From Mobilitalea sp. (GTDB lineage Bacteria > Bacillota_A > Clostridia > Lachnospirales > Lachnospiraceae): a stretch of 24,569 nucleotides of DNA. The stretch's first letter is position 1. Every line of letters begins with the position of its first letter. The DNA is taken from positions 1 through 24,569 of the forward strand of contig JARKQP010000523.1 of assembly GCA_029974875.1 (NCBI GenBank). The letters are read 5' to 3'. The notes beneath the pieces were generated by a model. The model made no database searches, had not been told where the DNA came from, and saw only the letters and a program-made list of their open reading frames with translations. Below are positions 1 through 6,830 of the stretch, one piece after another. Both the position numbers and the translations under genes were made by a program.

Positions 1-786
1 GTCCTTTGTGCCTGCGGTCGCCGTCGCTGAGCCCACCGCAGGAGCGGGAACCTTCACTTCCACATTCAGTGGCGTTGCAACCCCCTCGGTTCCGTCTGCA
101 AATTGTGAGGAATCCACTGCAGTGATGGTGAAGGTTTGCCCCTCACTGATGGAGGTGGACAGGGCAAGCATAACAGATGTGTCGCTAATCCTGCTGATAC
201 CCTGAATTGTCTGCCCTGCCGTGGTAAGGGTCCAGTGCGTGTGGTTCAGCGTACCAATGGCTGCGAAGGTACCTGAGGTCAGAGTAATTTGGATACCGGC
301 ATATCCCACAATGCCCCTGGCGGTAGCTGTGGCGATGGCTTGCGGTCCCACGCCGCCCATTAGCCCGGATCTGCCCAAAGACGGTGTCGGCGGCAAATCC
401 GAAGGGGTCTCGGCCCGCAGCTGCGGTTCCTCTGCAGCTGCATCCCCACCTATATCCATATCCCCACCTATATCCATATCCCCACCTATATCCATATCTC
501 CACCTATATCTATATCCCCACCTATATCTATATCCTCACCTATATCCATATCCCTACCTATATCTATATCCGCACCTGAGGGCAGGCCGGAATCAATGAT
601 TTCCCCACTGCCGCCCGGAGAAACCTCCTGCGCACCCGCGTAGATGGGCAGATCGGGAGACAGCGGCTTTGGTTCCTCCTGAGTGGAAACCTCCTGCGCA
701 CCCACGTAGATGGGCAGCATGGATATCGTCATACATATCGCCAGCAGGAAAGCTGCGGCTCTTTGTTTTGCAAAACAAGTTTTCAT
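1..786 (-). CDS. Secreted acidic hexapeptide-repeat protein, C-terminus beyond window
   Basis: The reading frame is open for 262 codons from ATG at 786 to the window edge, with no stop, so the 3' end is missing. An AAGGAG-type site lies about 8 nt upstream. The N-terminus (MKTCFAKQR, then a hydrophobic stretch to about residue 30) looks like a signal peptide. Next come two copies of LPIY(V/A)GAQEVS, a Gly/Pro/Asp linker, seven hexapeptides D(I/M)DIG(G/E/R) and a Pro-rich segment. The remaining ~130 residues are rich in Thr, Ser, Ala and beta-branched residues and contain phrases such as ISEGQTFTITAVDSS, suggesting an Ig-like or adhesin-like beta domain. It sits 32 bp downstream of the lipoprotein gene, probably co-transcribed. 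I do not recognise the family. Regular Asp suggests metal binding, but that is inference. Confidence 0.8.
   Translation of the reverse strand, partial: MKTCFAKQRAAAFLLAICMTISMLPIYVGAQEVSTQEEPKPLSPDLPIYAGAQEVSPGGSGEIIDSGLPSGADIDIGRDMDIGEDIDIGGDIDIGGDMDIGGDMDIGGDMDIGGDAAAEEPQLRAETPSDLPPTPSLGRSGLMGGVGPQAIATATARGIVGYAGIQITLTSGTFAAIGTLNHTHWTLTTAGQTIQGISRISDTSVMLALSTSISEGQTFTITAVDSSQFADGTEGVATPLNVEVKVPAPAVGSATATAGTKD
445..570 (-). repeat. Seven tandem 18-bp units encoding D(I/M)DIG(G/E/R)
   Basis: On the + strand the unit reads (C/T)NC-ACC-TAT-ATC-(C/T)AT-ATC seven times with no indels. It is in frame with the secreted-protein gene, giving seven hexapeptides. Variation is confined to the first codon and to ATA/ATG for the second residue. 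The remaining partial unit at 571-576 marks the edge of the array. Confidence 0.95.
620..717 (-). repeat. Two 32-bp direct repeats 66 bp apart, in frame
   Basis: Positions 620-651 and 686-717 are identical except for one base. Both encode LPIY(A/V)GAQEVS. The 66-bp period keeps frame, so this is an internal duplication at the mature N-terminus of the secreted protein. Confidence 0.9.
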
Positions 787-818
787 AAGGCATATCTCCT
801 TTCCAAATAGTTTAATGC

Positions 819-2036
819 TTAATCCTTTAACCGGTATTTCATAGCGTTTGTCTTTTCTACAAGGGGCAGTGCCGCACCTTCCTCACCAAGGAGCAGATAT
901 GCCCCTGTGTCATCCGTTCCGACCGCAAAGGGTGCAGAAGTGTCGGGCAAAGCTTCCGGTGTCCCCCAGGTCTTGCCGCCGTCCATGCTTTCCTCAACGG
1001 CCCTGCCGGTCAGGGCAAGCACTCCCTCCGACACGCTGTATTGGCCTGTAAAATATAGCGCTTCCGACCAGATCACCAGCGCTTTGTAGGTTCCATCGCC
1101 ATAAAAGGCATAAACCTGCCCCATGCCTGACGTTCCGCCCTCGTACCTGCCGGAGGAGGAGTTGAGCTCCTCGCCGGACATGGTACCAAGAATCCATATC
1201 CCGGCAATGGAATCGCCGGATGGCTGCGTGGAAGAAGCCGGGGAAGCCGGCTCCTTAGTGCTTAGGTAAAAATTGCAGGTAAAGGTGGTTCTGGTCTCTA
1301 CCGTCTCGTAAATTTCTATGGTTGCTTCATAATATTTGCCATTCCATTCAAAGGCTTTGTACAGCTGATTGACATCACCGCTCCAGCCGCTTTGCATGAG
1401 CCGGTTCATATATTCGCCGGCAGCTGCTTCATCGATGCCGTCGAAGGTATAGTTGAAGTACCACATATTTTCACCTGTTTCCAGAACCTCCACCGCTTCG
1501 ACCAGGGTACCTTCTCCGGGCTGCAGGATATCGGGAGGGATGGCGTCGGCAGGCCAGCTGCAGGCCTCATGGGTATAGAGGTCAATCTGTAAGAAGCTGC
1601 CGCCGCCCTGCAGCTCAAGGTCCGCAGTGTACAGACCCAGCACAGCCTCGGCTCCGGTGTCGTCGGAGGTGACGGTCCAGCCGGTTTGCCGCAGCTCATC
1701 CAGGTAAGCGTACAGATCCTCCTTACTGGTGTCCGTGACACGGATGGTAAGCCCCCCGTCGCCATCCACCGCTGAAGCCGTGACTGTCCCGGAGGTATAT
1801 TCCGGCAGTTCGGCGGGAGCAAGGTCATGGGGCCAGCCCTCCGTGAGCAAGGCATCAGAAAGGGAGGGGATATCCTGCGTCCCGGACAAGGCCTCTGATA
1901 TTTCCTCCCCTAAATTTAAGTCTGAAGCCTCTGACAAGTTCCCTTCAGAAGCCGATTTGTCTGTGTTTCGTCCGCAGGCGGCCATGATAAGCAGTGCGAG
2001 CAGCAGCGGGATAATTCCAAAAAGCCGATTTTTCAT
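819..2036 (-). CDS. Lipoprotein with two related alpha/beta modules and a C-terminal lipocalin-like part
   Basis: A hydrophobic signal ends in a lipobox (LIMAAC, Cys about 19 from the chosen start), followed by a Ser/Glu/Asp linker, so the protein should be anchored on the outer face of the membrane. Two modules follow with the same pattern: a helix ending YLDELRQTGW or YMNRLMQSGW, then strands ending in DLYTHE or EIYETVE. This resembles DUF6591-type lipoproteins. The last ~125 residues form a strand-rich domain (GIWILGTMSG, FYGDGTYKALV, GQYSVSEGVLALTG), as in small lipocalin-like clostridial domains. The start is uncertain: the frame is open to GTG at 2126, with further ATGs at 2066, 2048 and 2042. 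I chose 2036 because it gives a normal lipoprotein signal (MKNRLF). No start has a good SD. A TATAGT-like -10 at 2071-2076 would agree with a start near here. Confidence 0.85.
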   Translation of the reverse strand: MKNRLFGIIPLLLALLIMAACGRNTDKSASEGNLSEASDLNLGEEISEALSGTQDIPSLSDALLTEGWPHDLAPAELPEYTSGTVTASAVDGDGGLTIRVTDTSKEDLYAYLDELRQTGWTVTSDDTGAEAVLGLYTADLELQGGGSFLQIDLYTHEACSWPADAIPPDILQPGEGTLVEAVEVLETGENMWYFNYTFDGIDEAAAGEYMNRLMQSGWSGDVNQLYKAFEWNGKYYEATIEIYETVETRTTFTCNFYLSTKEPASPASSTQPSGDSIAGIWILGTMSGEELNSSSGRYEGGTSGMGQVYAFYGDGTYKALVIWSEALYFTGQYSVSEGVLALTGRAVEESMDGGKTWGTPEALPDTSAPFAVGTDDTGAYLLLGEEGAALPLVEKTNAMKYRLKD

Positions 2037-2152
2037 AATCATGTCCATGCCCGTCATTATGGTCATTGCCACTATACCGCACAAATCGCCATGAAAGTGC
2101 TGGCATGGATCCGGTCCCCCCTTCACTTATTAGTTTTATTTCTTTCAACCTT

Positions 2153-2518
2153 TTATTTCAAAATAGTAAACCTGCCAATGAGGGGAAGTCTCTTGGCTTT
2201 CCCTCCAAACCCATTGATAAGCCCCATAATCCCCAGTATCAGCACACCGATCCCGAAAAAGGGAAGCAGCACCCAGCCGATGATGGGGATGATTCCCAGT
2301 AACACATTTCCTGCGACACCCACAATCAGTAAGATCAGCGCCTGGTTGGCATGGAATTTCGCGTATCCGGACTGGGGACAGGCAATCAATGGCAGGAAGA
2401 AGAGCAAATAAGCGAGCCCCGCCATCGTCTTGTTCTTTTCAATATCCTCTAATGAATAAGTGCTTTCCTGTACTGTCTCCTGTTCCCCGTGTTCAAAATT
2501 ATTCTTTTGCTCTGCCAT
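2153..2518 (-). CDS. DUF4870-like small membrane protein
   Basis: About 121 residues starting MAEQKN. The N-terminus is acidic and soluble (about 35 residues). Then come three hydrophobic segments: AGLAYLLFFLPLIACP, ALILLIVGVAGNVLLG and the ILGIMGLINGF region, with a polar YAKFHANQAL motif between the first two. That HANQ motif and the topology are typical of DUF4870/Tic20-like proteins of unknown function. Start 2518 is preceded by AAAGGAGG at good spacing; the longer frame to 2548 lacks such a site. The gene lies 117 bp upstream of the lipoprotein gene on the same strand. Confidence 0.85.
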   Translation of the reverse strand: MAEQKNNFEHGEQETVQESTYSLEDIEKNKTMAGLAYLLFFLPLIACPQSGYAKFHANQALILLIVGVAGNVLLGIIPIIGWVLLPFFGIGVLILGIMGLINGFGGKAKRLPLIGRFTILK

Positions 2519-2615
2519 AACAAATCCTCCTTTACAAAAATAGTTCAAATAATACTTGGTTTTTACCTCAGCTCCTTCCTAACACCGGATCCGGCTTGCC
2601 GTGTTGGCGTATTCC

Positions 2616-3113
2616 TCATTTCATCAGCATGACTACACCGAAGGGGATAAAGCCCTGGGTATCCGGCAGTGGAAAAAGCAAAGCGCTGTGATAATCGCCG
2701 GAAACCGGAAAGCTCCAGCTTCTGCAGAACAGCTCCATAAGGTAGGAAAGCCGGCATAAAAGTGCGGTCTTGCCATAAAACACACCCTCGGCAGCCTCTA
2801 GTATAGCGTAGTTATCATTGGTAACCCGGTCTAGAAAATTGATTTTACCTGCAAGTATTTCGTCGGTCTGTAACCCGGTATTCTCTATAAGCGCACGGTT
2901 TGCTCTGTACAGTACACCACCTTTTTTGAAGAGAGCGACCGGACAGGAAAAAAGGTCGAGCATCGGCAAGGATTCTACTTCAGCCCGGGCAAGGGATTGA
3001 AACCGTCCGATAAAGAGCTCCTGCACAGCCAGTTCCTTTTCGACATCCCTTTGCATCAAAAGGAGATCGGCAAAAAGCTGTTCCTTGGACTTTTCCGGCA
3101 TCGAGGCAATCAC
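2616..3113 (-). CDS. Stand-alone PAS-like sensor protein
   Basis: 165 residues beginning at GTG 3113. AGGAGG sits 6 nt upstream, and the nearby ATG (3118) hits a stop at once, so the GTG start is well supported. Residues ~7-45 look like a coiled coil (KEQLFADLLLMQRDVEKEL). Residues ~50-165 resemble a PAS fold: LFSCPVALFKKGGVLYRANRALIENTG, then GKINFLDRV. The segment matches in style the PAS-like halves of the neighbouring twin regulator (LFPIPAEVFSQDGVSLFVNPAF ... GKLNILKDP). No output domain is present. It may be a single-domain partner or decoy for that regulator; this is inference from similarity and position. Confidence 0.75.
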   Translation of the reverse strand: MIASMPEKSKEQLFADLLLMQRDVEKELAVQELFIGRFQSLARAEVESLPMLDLFSCPVALFKKGGVLYRANRALIENTGLQTDEILAGKINFLDRVTNDNYAILEAAEGVFYGKTALLCRLSYLMELFCRSWSFPVSGDYHSALLFPLPDTQGFIPFGVVMLMK

Positions 3114-3227
3114 CCCATTCCTCCTATATTTAATTCCAATTTTATTTTACAAAAAATAGAAGGGCTAAAATACCGGATCAATGCTAAGATTACGTCAATC
3201 GTGAGCAAGGCACCATGTATGGCGCAT

Positions 3228-3288
3228 AAAAAAAGCCCCCGTCATCCACATCTGTTCCCATTCAAAGGAATAGATCGTGAACCGGGGT
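3228..3288 (-). terminator. Intrinsic terminator of the twin AraC-type regulator gene
   Basis: On the minus strand a long imperfect hairpin (CCCCGGTTCACGATCTATTCC arm starting near 3288; the other arm begins GGAACAGAT and ends CGGGGGC at 3235) is followed by seven T (3228-3234). It lies about 100 bp after the stop at 3387 and before the next leftward gene. Confidence 0.8.
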
Positions 3289-3386
3289 TCTATGTACAAG
3301 GTGAGTTAGAGCCGTCAGTAGCTGCCAGGGAATAATTGACGGTTCAAAATGAGGGCTTTCGCAAGGGCAAGTCACAAATACTACAA

Positions 3387-4979
3387 TTACTTTTCAATTG
3401 TTTTTCGGTATTGGGAGGGGGTCATGCCCACTTTTTCTTTAAAAAATCTTGCAGAATTACTATGATATTCAAAGCCGCAGGAAATAAATGCTTCAGCAAT
3501 GCTCAGGTTTTTGTCCCGGAGCGCCGCCTTGAGCCGGTCAATTTTGATTTCCTGATAATAACCGTAGGGAGTAATGCCGGTCTGTTTCTTAAACAGACGC
3601 TCAAGATGGGAGGGGCTCAGGTAGGAGACCTGCGTAAGCCTGGCGGCATCGAATTCCTCCCACCAATGATTTTCAAGATACTCCCTGGCTTTTGCCACGT
3701 CCGGTCTGCCGCTGTAGATCCTGCTTGTAAAGAATATGCTGACAACATATGCCAGCCCTTGGTCCTCACACCAAACAGGAAAATTTAAGATGTCGGTATA
3801 AATTGCTTCGATGTCGTAAACGGCGCTTCTGGTCTTATACCATTCCCAGAAGCTTTCCAGGGGTACCCTGATATCCTGGATCAGTGTAAGCTCTCCCCGG
3901 AAGGTCCTGCCAATCTGGTCGCGCAGTCCGAACTGATCGTTGACGAGGGGGTCCCTCAATAGATTGTATTTGCCGAGTATTAGGGTCGTGTCCTGAACAT
4001 TCCACATTTTCAGCACAGCCTCGTTGATAAAAATGATATCACCGTTCGGTTTGAATATCTGAATGGGGATTGGGAAAAGCTCCGCAATCTGAAAAAGCCG
4101 GCTTTCCATTGCACAGAGGGAGTGGGAGGGTGCAGCCGCAGAAGACTCCAAAGGGTCTTGTTCCAAGGCATTGGCCGCCTTTTTCAAGCCTTCTCCCGAC
4201 CGGTGTGCCGAAGCCTTTCTGTATTGGGACGGTGTCATCCCAACCTTGCGCTTAAAGGCCCCCGCAAAGCTGCCGCTGTAATCCGTGCCGCAAAACGTAA
4301 AGGCCTCGCTGATGCTGAGGCGGTCGTCGCCAAGAGCCTCTTTCAGTTTTTCGATTTTAACCTCCTGATAGTAGCTATAGGGAGTCATGCCAATTATTTT
4401 TTTAAACAAGCGCGCCAGGTGGTAGCGGCTCATATTGACGGATTGTGCGATCCCTTCCATATCAAAGTCCTCAAGCCAATGGGAATCGATATATTCCTTC
4501 GCCCTCATGGCATCCAGACGCGACTGATAGACGCACTTTGTCATAAACAATGCAACTACATAAGCAACCGAGCCATTTTCATCCCATAGGGGAAGGCAGG
4601 TAATATCCAGATACATATCATTTGACATGTCTCTGCTTTGTGCGGATGGATAGCGGATGTTGATTTCACCAAAGGGAGCTTTTAGGTCATGGAAGGATAG
4701 GAGTTCACCGGCAAAAACCCGCTGCAGATAATCTGTTAAGCCGAGCGTACCGTTGATATACGGATCCTTGAGAATATTGAGCTTTCCGACAATGTTCTCT
4801 GCGCTGATGCAGAAGAAATCTGAAAAAGCCGGATTAACAAACAGGCTGACACCATCCTGGGAAAACACCTCTGCCGGAATGGGAAAAAGCTTAAGTACGG
4901 AAAATAGATCCTGCCACCGTCCGAAGGGCAGGCGGAAAGAGTCCGAGGGTTCGTGGCTGCACAGATCGCATTTCTCCAT
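3387..4979 (-). CDS. Tandem PAS-like / AraC-type HTH transcriptional regulator (two copies in one chain)
   Basis: 530 residues; start ATG 4979 with GGGAGG 9 nt upstream. The protein is an internal duplication. PAS-like 1 is residues ~28-148 (LFPIPAEVFSQDGVSLFVNP) and AraC/XylS HTH 1 is ~158-255 (LARLFKKIIGMTPYSYYQE, KRKVGMTPSQYRK). A Ser/Ala-rich linker covers ~256-295. PAS-like 2 is ~298-420 (LFPIPIQIFKPNGDIIFINE) and HTH 2 is ~428-526 (LERLFKKQTGITPYGYYQE, KEKVGMTPSQYRK). Each HTH domain has both helix-turn-helix units and the conserved GMTPSQYR end. The N-terminal CDLCSH contains two Cys and a His. AraC regulators usually have one HTH per chain and dimerise; here a covalent dimer seems built in. 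It diverges from the DUF6179 gene, a possible target. Ligand unknown. Confidence 0.9.
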   Translation of the reverse strand: MEKCDLCSHEPSDSFRLPFGRWQDLFSVLKLFPIPAEVFSQDGVSLFVNPAFSDFFCISAENIVGKLNILKDPYINGTLGLTDYLQRVFAGELLSFHDLKAPFGEINIRYPSAQSRDMSNDMYLDITCLPLWDENGSVAYVVALFMTKCVYQSRLDAMRAKEYIDSHWLEDFDMEGIAQSVNMSRYHLARLFKKIIGMTPYSYYQEVKIEKLKEALGDDRLSISEAFTFCGTDYSGSFAGAFKRKVGMTPSQYRKASAHRSGEGLKKAANALEQDPLESSAAAPSHSLCAMESRLFQIAELFPIPIQIFKPNGDIIFINEAVLKMWNVQDTTLILGKYNLLRDPLVNDQFGLRDQIGRTFRGELTLIQDIRVPLESFWEWYKTRSAVYDIEAIYTDILNFPVWCEDQGLAYVVSIFFTSRIYSGRPDVAKAREYLENHWWEEFDAARLTQVSYLSPSHLERLFKKQTGITPYGYYQEIKIDRLKAALRDKNLSIAEAFISCGFEYHSNSARFFKEKVGMTPSQYRKTIEK

Positions 4980-5163
4980 AAACCTATCCTCCCTTCAGCT
5001 TTTTTTCTATCTATGTCCAATGCGCCTTATCTTTACATCCAGTCTATCACAGCTTCCAGGAAAATGGAAGCAACAGAGGGAAAAAGGTGAAAAAATATGC
5101 AGGAAAAGGAAAAAACGGGTTTATCTGCATGAGGAATTTCCGTAAATATTCCATAACTATAAT

Positions 5164-5214
5164 ATAGTAGAAAAGCAGGAAAACCAATCATCGGTTTTCC
5201 TGCTTTTCTACTAT
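5164..5214 (-). repeat. Perfect 22-bp inverted repeat with 7-nt loop at the predicted transcript start
   Basis: Arms 5164-5185 and 5193-5214 are exact complements, with loop AATCATC. The inner stem GCAGGAAAACC is flanked by AAAA/TTTT, as in intrinsic terminators. The predicted minus-strand start (~5209) falls in the right arm, so the regulator mRNA would begin with this hairpin and then a TTTTCT stretch. Confidence 0.9.
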
Positions 5215-5215
5215 T

Positions 5216-5244
5216 ATCATACCACAAAACCAGGAATTTTTCAA
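5216..5244 (-). promoter_or_regulatory. Sigma-A-type promoter of the twin AraC-type regulator
   Basis: On the minus strand TTGAAA (5244-5239), 17 bp, then TATGAT (5221-5216), with a TG one base before the -10. Predicted start is near 5209, giving a leader of about 230 nt before ATG 4979. Confidence 0.65.
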
Positions 5245-5247
5245 GAC

Positions 5248-5276
5248 TTGTAATCCGAAATGAGGAAGCATATAAT
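5248..5276 (+). promoter_or_regulatory. Sigma-A-type promoter of the DUF6179 gene
   Basis: TTGTAA (5248-5253), 17 bp, TATAAT (5271-5276). The predicted start near 5283 gives a ~25-nt leader with GAGGGGGG before ATG 5308. Its -35 lies only 3 bp from the -35 of the divergent promoter. Confidence 0.65.
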
Positions 5277-5307
5277 CAGTTGATCAAATAAAGCGAGGGG
5301 GGTTCTT

Positions 5308-6261
5308 ATGAATGAATATGAGATGAAGGAGCTTATTCCAATTGTTGCGGAGCTGACGGAAGGCTACACCAGTAAGGAAAGCACCTCAATAACCTATGAT
5401 GCGGCAAAGCAGCTTATGGATGCAGTGATATACTGCATAGAAGAGTATGGATCGTCAGGCTTAGAGGACGCAGAGGATCAGGATATAAAGGATCAAGGTA
5501 CAGAAAACCAGGATGTAAAGAATAAAGATCAAGGCGCAGAAGACCAGGATAAATATAATTCAGAACCAACAAATACAATCATAAGCGAATCCGGGAATAA
5601 GACGGCAAAGGAAGCTTACCAGATAGGATACCAGTTAGTAGTACAAAAGGTAGTGCGGGCAAAGCAGTTATATGATGATTTCCTCCTGGAATTTAACGGG
5701 TACCGGAACCGTGCCTATATTGAAACCATACTCAAAGGAATGCCAGCATTTTTTCTTTACTATGATGCCAGGTTCCAGCCGCAAAACCATATATTAACCC
5801 TGGATTACCCCACCATAGTACCCTATGGACCCCTATGCGGCATTGATGCAATTTACCAGTATTTAAGCTATATTAAATTAGAACAGCATTTTTTGAATAA
5901 GCTGCCGGAGGCCTATGTATTAGAGGTGCTGGAGCGGTACCATGAGGAGCATGAGGAACTGCTTATTAATATCTGCAGTATCCTGATGAGGAATTTGATC
6001 GGCCACATGATAGCGGGAAGCCCCTTACAGGCCCAGGACTTCAATGAATCGGACTACCGGAAAATTGAACAGTTTGTACAGAGCCGGACCAGGGAAGAGC
6101 TGGAGGCCGGGTTAACGGATTATATTGAAGCTCTTGTCCGGCATGCCTATGATGGAAACCGGAGCCTCAAGAAATATTTGCTGGGGGATGTGGAGGATTT
6201 TGCCGCTACCATAATCCGGGGAGCAGAGCATCATTACCTTAACCGGATCTTTGTTAAATAG
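5308..6261 (+). CDS. DUF6179 family protein with acidic low-complexity insert
   Basis: 317 residues, start ATG 5308 after GAGGGGGG. Residues 1-48 and ~98-317 look folded and mainly helical (YQIGYQLVVQKVVRAKQLYDDF, YYDARFQPQNHILTLDYP, YGPLCGIDAIYQYL). The pattern fits DUF6179 proteins of Lachnospiraceae; function unknown. Residues ~52-95 are an acidic, Gln-rich insert made of imperfect copies of E(D/N)QD(I/V)K..DQG(T/A), visible in the DNA as a degenerate 36-39-bp repeat. No signal peptide or membrane segment, so cytoplasmic. It has its own promoter and diverges from the twin AraC regulator. The family name is from memory of the motif pattern, so moderate certainty. Confidence 0.8.
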   Translation: MNEYEMKELIPIVAELTEGYTSKESTSITYDAAKQLMDAVIYCIEEYGSSGLEDAEDQDIKDQGTENQDVKNKDQGAEDQDKYNSEPTNTIISESGNKTAKEAYQIGYQLVVQKVVRAKQLYDDFLLEFNGYRNRAYIETILKGMPAFFLYYDARFQPQNHILTLDYPTIVPYGPLCGIDAIYQYLSYIKLEQHFLNKLPEAYVLEVLERYHEEHEELLINICSILMRNLIGHMIAGSPLQAQDFNESDYRKIEQFVQSRTREELEAGLTDYIEALVRHAYDGNRSLKKYLLGDVEDFAATIIRGAEHHYLNRIFVK

Positions 6262-6277
6262 CATTTTGTTCCTAAAC

Positions 6278-6422
6278 AGACCTCAGGTCTACCGGAGCTT
6301 GGCCTACAGTAAATATTTGGCATGCCTTTATATTATTTAATAAAATTACTTTTAAACTTAAAAAAGTTAAGCGTTGCAAAGCGAAAAAAGAATGAGTGAG
6401 AAAAGCACTTAATAAAATTAAG
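6278..6422. other. AT-rich intergenic segment with small palindromes
   Basis: After the DUF6179 stop there is AGACCT-C-AGGTCT (6278-6290) without a T tract. Further on, CTTAAT-AAA-ATTAAG lies at 6408-6422, about 35 bp upstream of the amtB leader promoter. The latter could be an operator; no known binding consensus was matched. No gene is visible here. Confidence 0.3.
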
Positions 6423-6454
6423 TAATTGAACGCAAAAACATTAATAAATAATTA

Positions 6455-6483
6455 TTGACGCTGATCAAAATTATCTGTATAAT
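6455..6483 (+). promoter_or_regulatory. Near-consensus sigma-A promoter of the amtB leader / short RNA
   Basis: TTGACG (6455-6460), exactly 17 bp, TATAAT (6478-6483). Predicted start is near 6490. This is the strongest promoter in the window and the only obvious one upstream of amtB. Confidence 0.8.
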
Positions 6484-6489
6484 GAACCT

Positions 6490-6567
6490 CATTAAAAGGA
6501 ACGCATAATATAATAATAATCGAAGGCGATTTGTTTGTTAGAGTAACCCAAGCAAATCGCCTTTTTT
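6490..6567 (+). ncRNA. Predicted ~78-nt leader or small RNA ending at the first terminator
   Basis: Bounded by the promoter at 6455-6483 and the intrinsic terminator at 6533-6567. No ORF with an SD lies inside. It could be a free small RNA or the attenuated product of the amtB transcript. Confidence 0.45.
6533..6567 (+). terminator. First intrinsic terminator in the amtB leader
   Basis: AAGGCGATTTG pairs with CAAATCGCCTT around a short loop, followed by TTTTTT (6562-6567). An alternative hairpin AATCG-AAGG-CGATT at ~6528-6541 uses the left arm and would prevent the terminator from forming. Confidence 0.8.
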
Positions 6568-6704
6568 GTTTTAGGATTATGCCCTGATATACTTTCCTTT
6601 CAAAAATTCAATTATGGCCGGCTATTATCCAATGGCAATTGAATTTAGGAAAGAAACCAATTTAAAGCAGCTGCTTCATTGGAACCAAAAGAACAGGATT
6701 AAAT

Positions 6705-6772
6705 AACCGGATATGGTTGGTTGAGGACAAAGGTGTCTGGGATGTAGACGTACATCCGCAGGCACCTTTTTT
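6705..6772 (+). promoter_or_regulatory. Second leader terminator with overlapping candidate antiterminator hairpins
   Basis: The terminator pairs AGGTGTCTGGGATGTA (6731-6746) with TACATCCGCAGGCACCT (6751-6767), followed by a T run to 6772. Upstream and overlapping are AACC-GGATAT-GGTT (6705-6718) and GAC-AAAGGT-GTC (6726-6737). The second hairpin uses the terminator's left arm. Only 58 bp separate the T run from ATG 6831, with no promoter between them, so amtB transcripts must pass this terminator. The layout is that of dual-hairpin antitermination. The AAAGGT loop has A1 and G4 as in ANTAR targets, but the first loop does not. Confidence 0.65.
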
Positions 6773-6830
6773 ATGATTTCCTTTGGAAGTCATATCATTA
6801 AGAACATTAATTATTTAGGAGGATGGGATT

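Noticed and set aside
221..643. 140-residue + strand ORF with SISPPI repeats
   Set aside because: It is antisense to the repeat-encoding secreted gene; the repeats come from the 18-bp units and there is no SD.
593..793. Minus-strand ORF overlapping the signal peptide region of the first gene
   Set aside because: Wrong frame; the frame starting at 786 has the SD, a signal peptide and stays open to the window edge.
5158..5163. TATAAT as a + strand promoter facing the hairpin
   Set aside because: No acceptable -35 at 15-18 bp spacing; the promoter at 5248-5276 is much better for the + strand gene.
5033..5227. 64-residue minus-strand ORF upstream of the AraC-type regulator
   Set aside because: No SD; it runs through the hairpin and the predicted promoter region.
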